A DNA stretch of 64,000 nucleotides from Umbelopsis isabellina (lineage: Eukaryota; Mucoromycota; Umbelopsidomycetes; Umbelopsidales; Umbelopsidaceae): the NCBI GenBank assembly GCA_016758905.1, contig JAEPQZ010000004.1, forward strand, positions 744,001 through 808,000. The letters run 5' to 3'. Under the pieces are notes generated by a model that did not search any database, was not told the DNA's origin, and saw only the letters and a program-made list of their open reading frames with translations. Below, piece after piece: positions 1 to 12,617 of this stretch (position 1 is the first letter of the stretch; the number at the start of each line of letters is the position of its first letter). A program made the position numbers and the translations under genes.

Positions 1-609
1 TGGAGAATCAACACATTTTCGCAAAGTTCATTCATCAAGCAGCTACTTTAAACGCGATACTCAGCAAGCTACCAGCACTGATGGCATATTAGTGTCCAAA
101 ATCCCGAGAATTATCTCAGATCGTTGCGCAACCAATCCGGCTTTAATGAAGCAAATCATATTCGAGCACATCGATTGGTTGGAGTCGCAGTCCAGCATTC
201 AACAACTGGTGGAATCTCACGAGAGCAGGGACAAACCTGAGTCCTGGAACCGGAAACTACGAGACTGTCCAAGGATTATAATAGAGATATTAAAATCAAA
301 GGCTTGCCGCAACGCCATTATGTTCAATGATGCTTTATCGAAGAACGAATGCCAGAAATTGATTGATTTGATGTCAGAATGCGTATACCCCTTTCAATGT
401 GCACATGGCCGGTAAGAAATATATATAATATCAAAAACTATTGTGCAATGCGGATTTTCTAATAATCTTGATATGATCATAGCCTTTCCATGGTACCCAT
501 GATAAAGTACAACACACATGGTGCAGATCAACGCCAACGCCTTGCGCAGCAGCCCAGTCGGCAGAGAAAATTAACCTTTGAACGTTTCATTACCACAGAC
601 GGAGTTTAA
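1..609 (+). CDS. MLH3: MutL homologue MLH3, C-terminal part (5' end outside window)
   Basis: This is the C-terminal end of MLH3, which pairs with MLH1 as MutL-gamma, the endonuclease that resolves meiotic crossovers and helps mismatch repair in the nucleus. The reading frame is already open at base 1, so the gene starts upstream of the window. The diagnostic segment is residues ACRNAIMFND followed by the PFQCAHGR metal-site motif, the order seen in human MLH3 (AC..AI.FND, then PFQCAHGRPS). A short intron (about 413-481) splits the Arg codon of this motif and the reading continues SMVPM to a stop at 607-609. The usual Pro after HGR reads Leu here. The endonuclease DQHA motif lies outside the window. 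The next gene, HMCES, begins only 33 nt after the stop. Confidence 0.85.
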
Positions 610-642
610 ACAGCCTTCCATCACTTACCTTCGACACCGTCA

Positions 643-2168
643 ATGTGTGGACGATTTGCATGCTCACTCGGTCATGAGGCAGTCAAGCAACGCCTCCGAG
701 AAAACAACCTCAATCCATCTGAATGGGTTGACGAAGATAAATACGAAGGGACTTACAATGTCGCACCCACCTACTTCATTCCTGTTGTTCGCTATGCGGA
801 CAATGAGTATCACTTACAGTCAATGGTGTGTTTCTTCTTACATAGTATTTTGTTCACTGACTGGCTTTCAAACTAATTTAATGGATAACAGAGATGGGGT
901 TTGATCCCATTTTGGAGCAAAACGAAGCCAGAAGTCCCGGTAAGTTTACCAGCTGCGGCTATCATTTTATCGAAATGTAATTTGACATCTAATAACTCAT
1001 ATTTCTTAGACCATTAATGCTAGAGACGACTCGCTCACAGACGGCAAGCCAATGTTCCGAGCTTGTAGAAATGATAAGCGATGCATAATTATAGCTGAAG
1101 GGTACTTAATTTTTGATATCTGATCCGCAAATTGGAATGCACTCGAGTTCTGAATTGATGACTAGGTACTATGAATGGCTGACACCAAAATCTGGTGGAA
1201 AAAAGATTCCTCATTACGTCAAGAGGCCAGACGGCAACATTATGATATTTGCTGCTTTATATGATCATGTAAAACTGGAAGGTAGATCTATTTTTACTTG
1301 CATTTGATGATTAAGAATCCTTGTCAATTCGTTCTACGCTATAGGTAGCAAAAATACCATCTTCAGTTGCACTATTATCACAACATCTTGCTCAAAGCAA
1401 CTCTCATTTCTTCATAACCGAATGCCGGTAATATTTGATCAGGACTCCCCAGAACTCGAAGCATGGTTGGATAATTCCAAGCCTTGGGATAACAAAACTT
1501 TGGGTCATTTTTTGAGACCATACGAGAAGAAGCTTGAATGGTAAGTTACTGAAACCGTAAACTGGCTTAAGTGATAGCCCTCCTTACGCTATCAGTATAG
1601 TTACCCAGTCACTCCTGAAATTGGAAGAGTCGGTAAGAGCTCGCCTGATTTCGTCATACCGGTGAGCCAAAAGAAAGGGTCTCTTGGCAGCTTCTTTGCC
1701 AAAGCAGAAAAGAAAAATCAAGAGGCAAACTCTCAAAACTCTCAAAACTCCTTAGAAAATGAGGATAAAAGTAAAATCAAAAAGGAAGACACCGAGTTTT
1801 ATTCGCAAAAACGAGAATCATCACCTGAAGACGATACCAAATCATATATTAAACTGGAGCAAGTCATCGAAAAAGAATCAGAATCAAAGATGAAATCTGA
1901 TGATGAGGATGATGACATGAAGAAGGCGATAGCTCTCAGTTTGAAGGACCAGGATGCCAATGGTGTAAGCAGAGAAGGTAGCTTAGCGGACGACACGCCA
2001 AAAGGTATAAAGAGGGGGGTAGGGTCACAAAGTTCACCTAAAGGTACGAAGCATCGAAGGATAGATCCGGCCAAGCAAATGAAATCTCCACCAAAGAACA
2101 CAGCCAAGAAAGAGGATGATGAGAAAAAAAGTAATCAGAAGATAACGAGTTTCTTTGGGAAGTCTTGA
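643..2168 (+). CDS. HMCES: HMCES / SRAP-domain abasic-site shield protein with C-terminal PIP-like and UIM-like motifs
   Basis: HMCES (YMR114C/YedK family) covalently traps abasic sites in single-stranded DNA through its second residue, Cys2, protecting replication forks. The start at 643 is fixed by MCGRF, since Cys2 must follow the removed Met. SRAP landmarks are present across six exons: Cys2, the YNVAPT motif with the active-site Asn, an intron-split GYYEW with the catalytic Glu, RWGLIPFW, and an LHNRMPV His. Introns lie near 826-890, 938-1010, 1103-1166, 1283-1344 and 1542-1598. After the domain comes a charged tail of about 170 residues. It opens with a PIP-like segment (KGSLGSFF), holds a ubiquitin-interacting-motif match (DDDMKKAIALSLKD) and ends in a second PIP-like segment (NQKITSFF) four residues before the stop. 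The tail motifs are my inference; the SRAP call is firm. Confidence 0.9.
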
Positions 2169-2183
2169 TCTCGTATACTATGG

Positions 2184-2663
2184 TCATTGAAAGACCGCAA
2201 TTGTAAAGCTACCTTCATTGCGAACTATGATTTTTCTTCATAAAGTAATTCTCGTAAGAGATTGTACATTATATCTTGTTGTTAAATAAACCTAAAGTAA
2301 CTTACAAGTTGTCCAATTCAATGCTGACGGTCGGGTATTGTGATTTATCTTCAATTTCTGAGACGTCGCCTAAGCTCTTGGCGCTATGAGCAATTGATGC
2401 AATAAACCCTGCTCCAGCTGATTTCGCAATTCCTCTGGCTAGTTAACAATATTTAGAAACAGTGTCGGGTGTAGCATCACTTTGGTAGTTTAAAATTGCA
2501 AACCTCCTAAGCAAAGTCCGGATTCATCGACTAAAAGTACGCCTTTTACTCCTTCCTGATCGCTTCTAAACTCAAGCTTGTTGTCAGTACCGCAAATAAA
2601 TAGCTTAAGTGGGGAGAATGACGTTTACATTTGGTCAAGAACTTGATTGAACGAGGCTTCCAT
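2184..2663 (-). CDS. LAMTOR5: Ragulator subunit LAMTOR5 (HBXIP-like roadblock protein), four small exons
   Basis: LAMTOR5 is a small roadblock-fold subunit of the Ragulator (EGO-like) complex that anchors Rag GTPases on the vacuole or lysosome for TORC1 signalling. No exon is long; the gene was rebuilt by splicing. Exon 1 starts MEASFNQVLDQ, very close to human MEATLEQ. Exon 2 reads DQEGVKGVLLVDESGLCLG, exon 3 ARGIAKSAGAGFIASIAH and onward to TVSIELDN, and exon 4 NEGSFTIAVFQ then stop, matching human DNGNIMIQ and GITVAVHK. All introns keep frame and begin GT and end AG; the last acceptor (TGAAG) is weak. Predicted length is about 93 residues, as in animals. It lies head-to-head with CDC27, sharing about 136 nt of promoter, and its 3' end nearly meets that of HMCES. 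Confidence 0.8.
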
Positions 2664-2799
2664 AAGTAAAAAAGTTCGTCCTTCTACCATAATCCCTTTC
2701 GCGATTTTTCAGCTTTAAAGGTGCACGTGATCGGATTTTTAAAAAGCTCATAGCGTATCAGAACGTCTTCAGCACTCAGCTTCATTCGGTGCCTGTGCC

Positions 2800-5761
2800 A
2801 TGTCCACGGCCGAGAAAACAGCAGAACCAAGAAAAGCAGAAACTTGGGAAACATGGATTCTTATGTCAAAAATATGGAAAGATTTTGATGACTTAGCATA
2901 CGATAATGCGTTGAGACTATGCGAGCGACTATATGCAATCGACGTTACAAATGAAGACTACTTATACCTATATGGTCTCTGTCTGTTTCATTCTGCCGAC
3001 TTCGACGGAGCATATATGGTGTTACGAACTGCGCAGTCTATTAAATGTCGCTATGTCTTTGCAATGAGCTGTCTCAAATTAGGGACACGAGAGCACCTTA
3101 TGGAAGGTTATGCCGCTGCTAGCCAGGCACTGTTACTTCACCAAGAGGAAAGTGATCCTGAACGACGTTGGGGAGATGGTATGCATACCCTTATGAACCA
3201 AAGTGCAACACATTATGCTGATTTTATTTGTTTAGATGTCCGTAGTGTGAACACTAGGAATCATTCGCCTACACGCGCTTCAATATGTCATTTATTAGGG
3301 ACGATTTCAATGTAAGATTAATTGACTGAGGAGCATTAATTTGTTTAGTCGTCAGGTTATTGAGAAATTACTTGAATAGAAAATTAGAAATCATCCAATC
3401 CGCAGTTGGACACTTACGAGAATGCCTAGCTGATGATTGCTTCAAAATCACTGCATATTATCAGTTATGTGACATTGGTCCAGATGGCAGAGGCTCCAAG
3501 GATATTGATAGCCCAGAAACCATTTTCGAAGATTTACAATATAGCGAAAAAGTCTTAGAACGATGCTCACAACAACACCGACCTAGATACCCAGTTGACG
3601 CCAATGGCAAAAGTGATGAGAGTATTGTAGCTTCACGCGAGCAACCGGACTTAAAGTGGAAGGACTCCTCACCTTATATGCCGAACCTCGAAACCTACGA
3701 ATCACCAGTCACAAAAAGACATTTACAAAAGGCACAATCTGCATTAACCGCAGCAAATGCGCCTATGGAAGAGCTTCGACAGAGGCGTAGATCCGTCGAA
3801 CTGAAGAAAGATGAGAAGATTGGTGAAGTTAAAAGTGATATTGAAACATTGAAAGCTGAAGCCGAATACCGAAACGAACATGGGTTGCACAAAAAACCTC
3901 CACCAGATGTTACAAACGACATCAAAATAAAACAAATTGATACCAGGATGGAAAATGCAAAGATTATTGAACAAACGCCGGCACGAGGCTATCGATCAAT
4001 ATCCTCAAATGTCAAATCTGCTGATAAGTAAAGCTTCGTCGCTGTCATTGATGATAATTCCTCTTACTCGTTCATCATATCTAATTCTTTCGCTGGTCTA
4101 GTCAAAGGGCAGAAACCGCTACGCGTAAACGAAAAGCAAATGTTATTTCAAGGTAGGATAAGAATGCATTAAGCAATCGTCAGCAACGATACCAACTGAA
4201 CTTTGTTACAGTCTACATGAAACGAGGCAGAAATCCACAATTGCACGATCAAATGTAAGCAGATTAATCTCAGATATTGTTACGTGAGAAATATCATATT
4301 GACCTAAAGGATAGACCAATCCCTCAAGGCTCATCAAGAAAAAGCCCATTTCTGGAAAATCGCTGCCAATGGATAGGAGACAAAAGGTGAATATGATAAG
4401 ATATATTTACACATTTGCAAAGATAAGAATTAAATGTTAACGATTTTGTAGACTACTACAAATACCCAGACGAAGACAAATGCATCAAGTGTGGGATTAA
4501 TAGATCCATATTTACTAGCAGAAGCAAACCAAGAGCAAGCAAAGGTTGTCATTGGAGCCATGAACAAAGTTATTGGTATTTTACGGATATTAGCTACTGG
4601 TTATTTGCATGCTGCCAACTACCAGTGTAGAGAAACCTCATTGGTGTTACAGCAATTGGATGACCAACAATATGAAACTGCCTGGGTTCAATGCGCTATG
4701 GGTAAAGCATACTACGATGCTGGAGACTACCAAACAGCTGAGCGATTATTCAGCCGGTCATTCCTGCTATGGCCATGGTATTGTGATGCTGTACCTTATC
4801 ATTCTACCTGCTTATGGTATTTACAAAAGGAAATGGAACTGAACTTACTGGCATCAAAAATGCAAGAAAATAAGAGCCATCAGTATGAGGCATTCATTGC
4901 TGCTGGCAATTGGGCTAGTCATGCTCGATCAAGTAAAGAAGCTATATACTGGTACCAACGTGCTGCAGACACTGATCCATCCCGGTCGTATGCGCACGCT
5001 CTACTCGGCCAGGAAGAGTGGGAGCGAGAAGAATTTCTGGTGGCTATGACTCACTTCAGACAATGCATTAGTGCGGATCGCAGATCTTATACCGGCTGGT
5101 AAGAGTAAAATCAAACATGCGCTTGCATAGATTTAGTGATTTTAATATCATTCTATACAGGCACGGTCTCGGCTTAGCATACGAGGGCCTACAGTTATAT
5201 CCAAAAGCCAAAGCTGCCGTCGACGAAGCAGTGCGATTGCACCCCAGGCATCCTTTTGCTTTATGTACACTTGGAGATGTACGTACAAATTCTCCGCCAA
5301 TCTCAAATCAATATGTCAGTACTAATGCACCACGAACAACCTTTAGATCCTTGCGCATTTAGGTAAAGACCAAGAGGCGCTCATGTATTTAGATCAATCA
5401 ATGAAGATATTCCCTACACATCAAGCTTGTAAATTGAGGGCACGTATATTTGCGCGTTTGAAAGATCCTGAAGTAAGTGGAATACTTTAATGTATCTATT
5501 CAAACCTTTGTTATGGCTAATTTATTGTTTATTTTTCAGAGAGCACTGGAAGAGCTTCTAAGATTGATAGAACTTGATCAGTCAGAATTAGAGTCTGCCG
5601 ACTTTAGATACCAACTGGGAATTGCATACTCTCAGCTAGGAAAGAGGAGAGAGGCAATCAACAATTTGACGGAGGCAACGTCTCGTTTGCGTCCATGGGA
5701 TTATACCAGCATGCCAAAGATAAAGAAGGCTTTGAGTGAAGCTTCCACCATTGTAGAATAA
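2800..5761 (+). CDS. CDC27: Anaphase-promoting complex subunit 3 (Cdc27), TPR scaffold
   Basis: Cdc27/APC3 is a tetratricopeptide-repeat subunit of the anaphase-promoting complex, the ubiquitin ligase that triggers sister separation and mitotic exit; it binds the Ile-Arg tails of Cdc20, Cdh1 and APC10. The N-terminal part (DNALRLCERLYA, then YLYGLCLFHSADFDGAYMVL) fits the APC3 dimerisation TPRs. A low-complexity middle (roughly 3500-4450) follows, then the C-terminal TPR array: ILRILATGYLHAANYQCRE, the YETAWVQCAMGKAYYDAGDY repeat, AFIAAGNWA, YAHALLGQEEW and FRYQLGIAYSQLGKRREAI. These parallel human CDC27 in order. At least seven introns interrupt the gene; the exons between 4030 and 4490 are small and their boundaries approximate. 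The start at 2800 is the first Met of the N-terminal frame. Confidence 0.88.
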
Positions 5762-5873
5762 GATCGCTTTGCAAATAAATTTTTACGTCAGCCAATCACT
5801 GTCTGACTTACCATAAAAACACAATGGCTACAAATTTAGACTACCCACAGCACCTCTCTCCACTCAGCCTAGC

Positions 5874-8312
<2,439 letters not shown>

Positions 8313-8803
8313 GATTGGGCGCCTCTTCTTGTACAAATGATATTGTTTTTTCAACTCTTTTAGCCCGTTGTAATTCTCACTGTTTACTTTTGTTGGTTTA
8401 TTTAGTCGTTCTATTCTAGCTGTTTGGGATTTCTCTTTTGTGTCGCTCAAGATTCGTTCTTTTGCTGTACTTGTGTGTCTAAATGTTTGCTATAGAAGCT
8501 TTCCAAAGAATGAATTTTATATGAAAAATGAATAATCACAAAAAAATATAAATAAAAAGTTGGAAAACTAACATGCCTACGGTTTGAGAGCATTACATTA
8601 TGCCACTATCTTTAGCTTTACAAATTTCACTGGTATCGCTTTGCTATAAATTAGGCACTTGAAAAATAATAGCTGAAAGAAGCAAAGCACGTGAGTGGGA
8701 TTGACATTTGTGGATGTCTGGTGGTGCCCAAAAGTTCAGTTCCTTTGCTCAGGCTTACGTTGAATGCAAGCCATTATATCGCGTTTGCTCTTTTGTGGAC
8801 ATT
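8313..8803. other. Spacer between PAP1 and COP1
   Basis: This 491-base A/T-rich spacer holds the PAP1 3' untranslated region and the COP1 promoter. The first 200 bases are rich in T runs typical of 3' ends. I see no open frame, RNA gene or repeat that I can support. Confidence 0.5.
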
Positions 8804-11800
8804 ATGTCTTTTGAGCAGGCAACAAGGTATTTTCAACTTTATAGTTCAGTCTTCCATTACTACCGATATCGCTTACTAATATTTTCATTCTGTGTTCAGT
8901 CTTCATTCCGACGATCAGAGCTATCATACACCTACCTCCTCCAATAACAGCAATATGGGACAGCATATATCAGTACCAGTCATGCCAGACAATGATGAAA
9001 GTAGAGAAAGCACGGCTGCTACTGCTGACGACCAGTCGTCCATAACTCAGGATGACCGTGAATCAATTACATCCGACTCAGCTTCAACACCGCCCCCTCA
9101 TAGAGCCAGTTCCCATCAAAGTGAACCAACAAATACAGCTCGGCATAGCCGAAGCCGCCCTTCATCACCAAACTTTCATCGAGAAAGTAATTCAAGTTAT
9201 ATCCCAGCAATATCAGCCGGAGCTGATCATTTATCGAATAGTCGAGTACACAACATCCTGGACAGATTTCCAGAGCACAAAACAGAACCAATGTCTTTAG
9301 TATCCGAAGTACCAGTATCAGCTTCACCTAGAGAAGGATCACCTTTGCGACATTCATTCACAAATGAAGACCAATCTTCTGATCCAAGCGCAACCACGGG
9401 CTCATATGGCGGTCAGCCACTTGCAGCTGCATCAACATACATACCACGACCACTAGCTGCCAACCAAAGATGGGCCTACCCGTCGTTGCTGTTGGAAAAG
9501 CCCTTTGCTGGCTTAGATGATACTGCACCCCCATACGATGGATACCCTATTGTATATGGAAAACCAAAGAAGCTGCCCGATAGGTTACGATCATCCAGCA
9601 GTACCTCATCATGTTCTCGATCCCAAGAGCATCGTCAGTCTAGCATTTTGTCTTTGAAAGATGCCGATGATTCAGTTGATTTCATTGATGCTGAAGATAT
9701 TAAATGCCAAATTTGTCTAGATATGATTAGGGAAGCATTTATCACCAGATGTGGCCACTCATTTTGCTACAAATGTATTGTTGAACATCTGGGACATCAC
9801 CAAACTTGTCCAACTTGTCAAAACTCGCTTTTACGAGAACATATATATCCCAATTTCCAATTGAACAAAATTGTACAGAAGGCGACAACACACAAAAGCA
9901 AAAAACCAATGGTTAGCCGAAGTAATTCGCCACATTTCAACACTAGCAACCTTAGTGAAGTGGACCACTTGCTAGATGAAAGAACCCTCGCGTTGGAACT
10001 TTCGTCGCTGATATCTTCTGGCTTGATTGGACTCAAAGAGTCGCAGTTGACAGATGTAAATGAAGTTGTCTCAACCCTCATAGCCAAAAAGAGGAAATCT
10101 CTTCTGGAAGAAAAGCGTTTGGGAGCTCAAGTCCTAAAGGAGTTTTTGCTAAAGGTGAAGAAACAAAAGCAGAAATCGTTGGAACGTTTGACCATGGAAA
10201 TGGCTTGCATCGATTCTGACTTGGCTAGCGTTCACGCTGACCTTAAAGGTGAAAGCAGCAACGCAGCTGATCTATATTATGAAAGTCCAGATAGATATTT
10301 ATACCCCGAAAACGAAGAAACCGACACCAGTGACCAAGATCGAGCTATAAGCGAAGCAAGACCTGAGGTTCCAGATGAGCGCTCCACATCCAAGACTGGC
10401 GACAAACGAAAAAGAGATGTTATGAGTTCGTCTGCAGAAGACAATCTGCCTCCTGCCAAGTACGTATGACATGGCTTGTTTGTTAACAACCAATATTGCT
10501 AACCATTACATAAACTATCAGACACGCTAAGCTCATGCTCCAAAAACAACGAATGGAGCACTTTTTCGGAGACTTGGAAGAATATTACTTTAGCATGAGA
10601 ATGAATGGTAAGATGACTAGGAAATATTTTGGATGTCGTAGACTGACCAGTGGCTGATCAGCAACGATACTACTTACAGGTGATTGCAACAGCCTATCGG
10701 AGTTCTCCACAACAATGAACAAATTCGCCAGGCATTCAGAGTTTAAGGTGGTTGCTACTCTGCGCTATGGGGATATCTCAAGCTCATCTTCCATTGTGTC
10801 TGCCATTGAATTTGATCGAGATGACGAATATTTCGCAACTGCCGGTGTAACGAAGAAAATCAAAATCTTTGAATATGGCAACATTGAAGACGAACAACGC
10901 AACGATGACGATCACAAATCGGAAGACGGAAGTTTGTCCTATTCTGATAGTCAATCCGGCTTGGAGCGAACGGAGGATAAATGGAGGACGCCATCGCTGA
11001 CAAATTATGGAGGTGATGCAGGATACATTGGCCGCAGTCGTAATCGAGAAGAGCCCATCATGCGATACCCAATTAAAGAGATGGTCTGTAGGCACAAGAT
11101 AAGGTCGGTACAGTGATTTGCAGGACAAAATCATAAAACCAAACCATTAACAAGCGATTCATATAGTTGCCTGTCATGGAATTCATATATCAAGAACCAG
11201 ATGGCAAGCTCTGATTATGAAGGAGTGGTGTCCATTTGGGACGCGGCAACTGGACAGCTTATGCAAAGTTTTGATGAGCATAAACGAAGAACGTGGAGTG
11301 TAGATTATTCCAAAGTTGACCCCACATTACTTGCATCAGGAAGTGACGACTCTACAGTTAAGATCTGGTCAATTAATCAGCACAACTCCGTGTGCACCAT
11401 TGAAAAGAACGCAAACATTTGCTGCGTCAAGTTTTTACCGACATCCAGCCAATATGTGGCAATGGGAAGTGCAGGTAAAAAAAAAAAAAAGACCCGCTCA
11501 CTGCGTTTTAAATCTAGATTAATAATTACAAAATAGCATGAGACTAACTTAAAGTTGTTGTCATGTAGATCATCATATTCATTATTACGATTTGAGAAAT
11601 ACCAAGGAACCAGTATCCATATTTCGTGGACATAGAAAAGCCGTTTCATATGTCAAATGGCTGAATGAAAATGAATTGGTGTCTGCGTAAGTTTTGTGCA
11701 TTAATGTTAAACCGCGCACCAGCAAATTTTAAACGATTTCCAAATTTAGGTCTACTGATAGCACATTAAAACTGTGGAACGTCCATACCAATGAATGCGT

Positions 11801-12199
11801 CAGGACATACACTGGCCATGTCAATGAGAAGAATTTTGTTGGACTATCGACCAACAACGATTGGATCTCGTGTGGAAGTGAAAATAATGCCGTTTACACG
11901 TATTACAAGTCGGTTCGATCACCTCTTGCTTGTGTAAAATTTGGAGGTTTTGATGCTTTGACAGTAAGTTGTTATGTTGCCTAATTCCCGATTTATAATC
12001 AAAACATATACAGACAACCACAGTTCGATTATTAACTGATTATCTACCGCCCTCTCCCCCCCCCCCCATGTTTTAGGGCCACACAACAGATGAAGATGAC
12101 CCGTCTCAGTTTGTAAGCTCTGTTTGTTGGAAACGAAACTCAAATACCCTGCTAAGCGCCAATAGCCAAGGCACTATTAAAGTGCTCACACTCGTATAA
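8804..12199 (+). CDS. COP1: COP1-type E3 ubiquitin ligase (RING, coiled coil, WD40)
   Basis: COP1 is a RING E3 ligase that recognises Val-Pro degrons with its WD40 propeller, targeting transcription factors; in plants it represses light responses. A Ser-rich disordered N-terminus of about 270 residues precedes a C3HC4 RING ([12 protein letters not shown], then [10 protein letters not shown] and CPTCQ), a coiled coil with the COP1-like [19 protein letters not shown] and [13 protein letters not shown], and a seven-blade WD40 domain. Diagnostic matches to plant and animal COP1 are [50 protein letters not shown] and the last residues [10 protein letters not shown]. Blade 1 carries an insertion of about 55 residues (near 10880-11060). 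A tiny first exon at 8804 (MSFEQAT) splices in frame; the alternative start is the Met at 8955. About eight introns, two with A or C homopolymers. Confidence 0.93.
12056..12067. repeat. C12 homopolymer in the last COP1 intron
   Basis: Twelve cytosines in a row sit in the polypyrimidine tract just upstream of the acceptor of the last COP1 intron (acceptor near 12076). The run may act as the tract itself. Its exact length could be a sequencing artefact. Confidence 0.7.
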
Positions 12200-12617
12200 A
12201 AAATCTAGTCATAAGAAAATCTGTAAAATTTGTAACAATAAATCAACATAATAGCACGTTTTCAGCACAGCTTGGCTATATGGAGCAAGTGAGGCATGTG
12301 CGCCCGGGGCACCACACTGGTCTCGTGAGAGGTACGGCCTATGAGCTGAACGAGAAGCGGGCTTTGTGATGGGCCTGGGAATTAACAGCTTCCTGATCGA
12401 GGTCAGCGATTCGTGGAATTTTTTGGGTGCGGGACTGCTACGACATCATACATCTGCCACTTTGGAAACCATATAGCCAATAAGTACGCTTAATGGCCAA
12501 GGTACAAAAAGTTCGTACGCCGCTTGCCGTGGTTCAAATGATATAAATACTTGGGGAATCTGGATGGTATGTATTTTTTTTGTTTTTCACTTTTACACGT
12601 CAGTTCAGAAAGCAATC
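12200..12617. promoter_or_regulatory. COP1-EGT1 spacer, EGT1 promoter with TATA-like box
   Basis: This 418-base spacer holds the short COP1 3' end and the EGT1 promoter. A TATA-like TATAAAT lies at 12542-12548, about 70 nt ahead of the EGT1 start codon. A donor-like GTATGT at 12567 and an acceptor-like TTACACGTCAG before 12606 suggest a possible intron in the 5' untranslated region. The middle (about 12290-12430) is more G/C-rich than the flanks, but I could not assign it to any RNA gene. Confidence 0.45.

Noticed and set aside
12290-12545. Possible tRNA or small RNA gene in the G/C-rich spacer before EGT1 (GGTTCAAAT-like box)
   Set aside because: No matching A box and no cloverleaf stem could be drawn.
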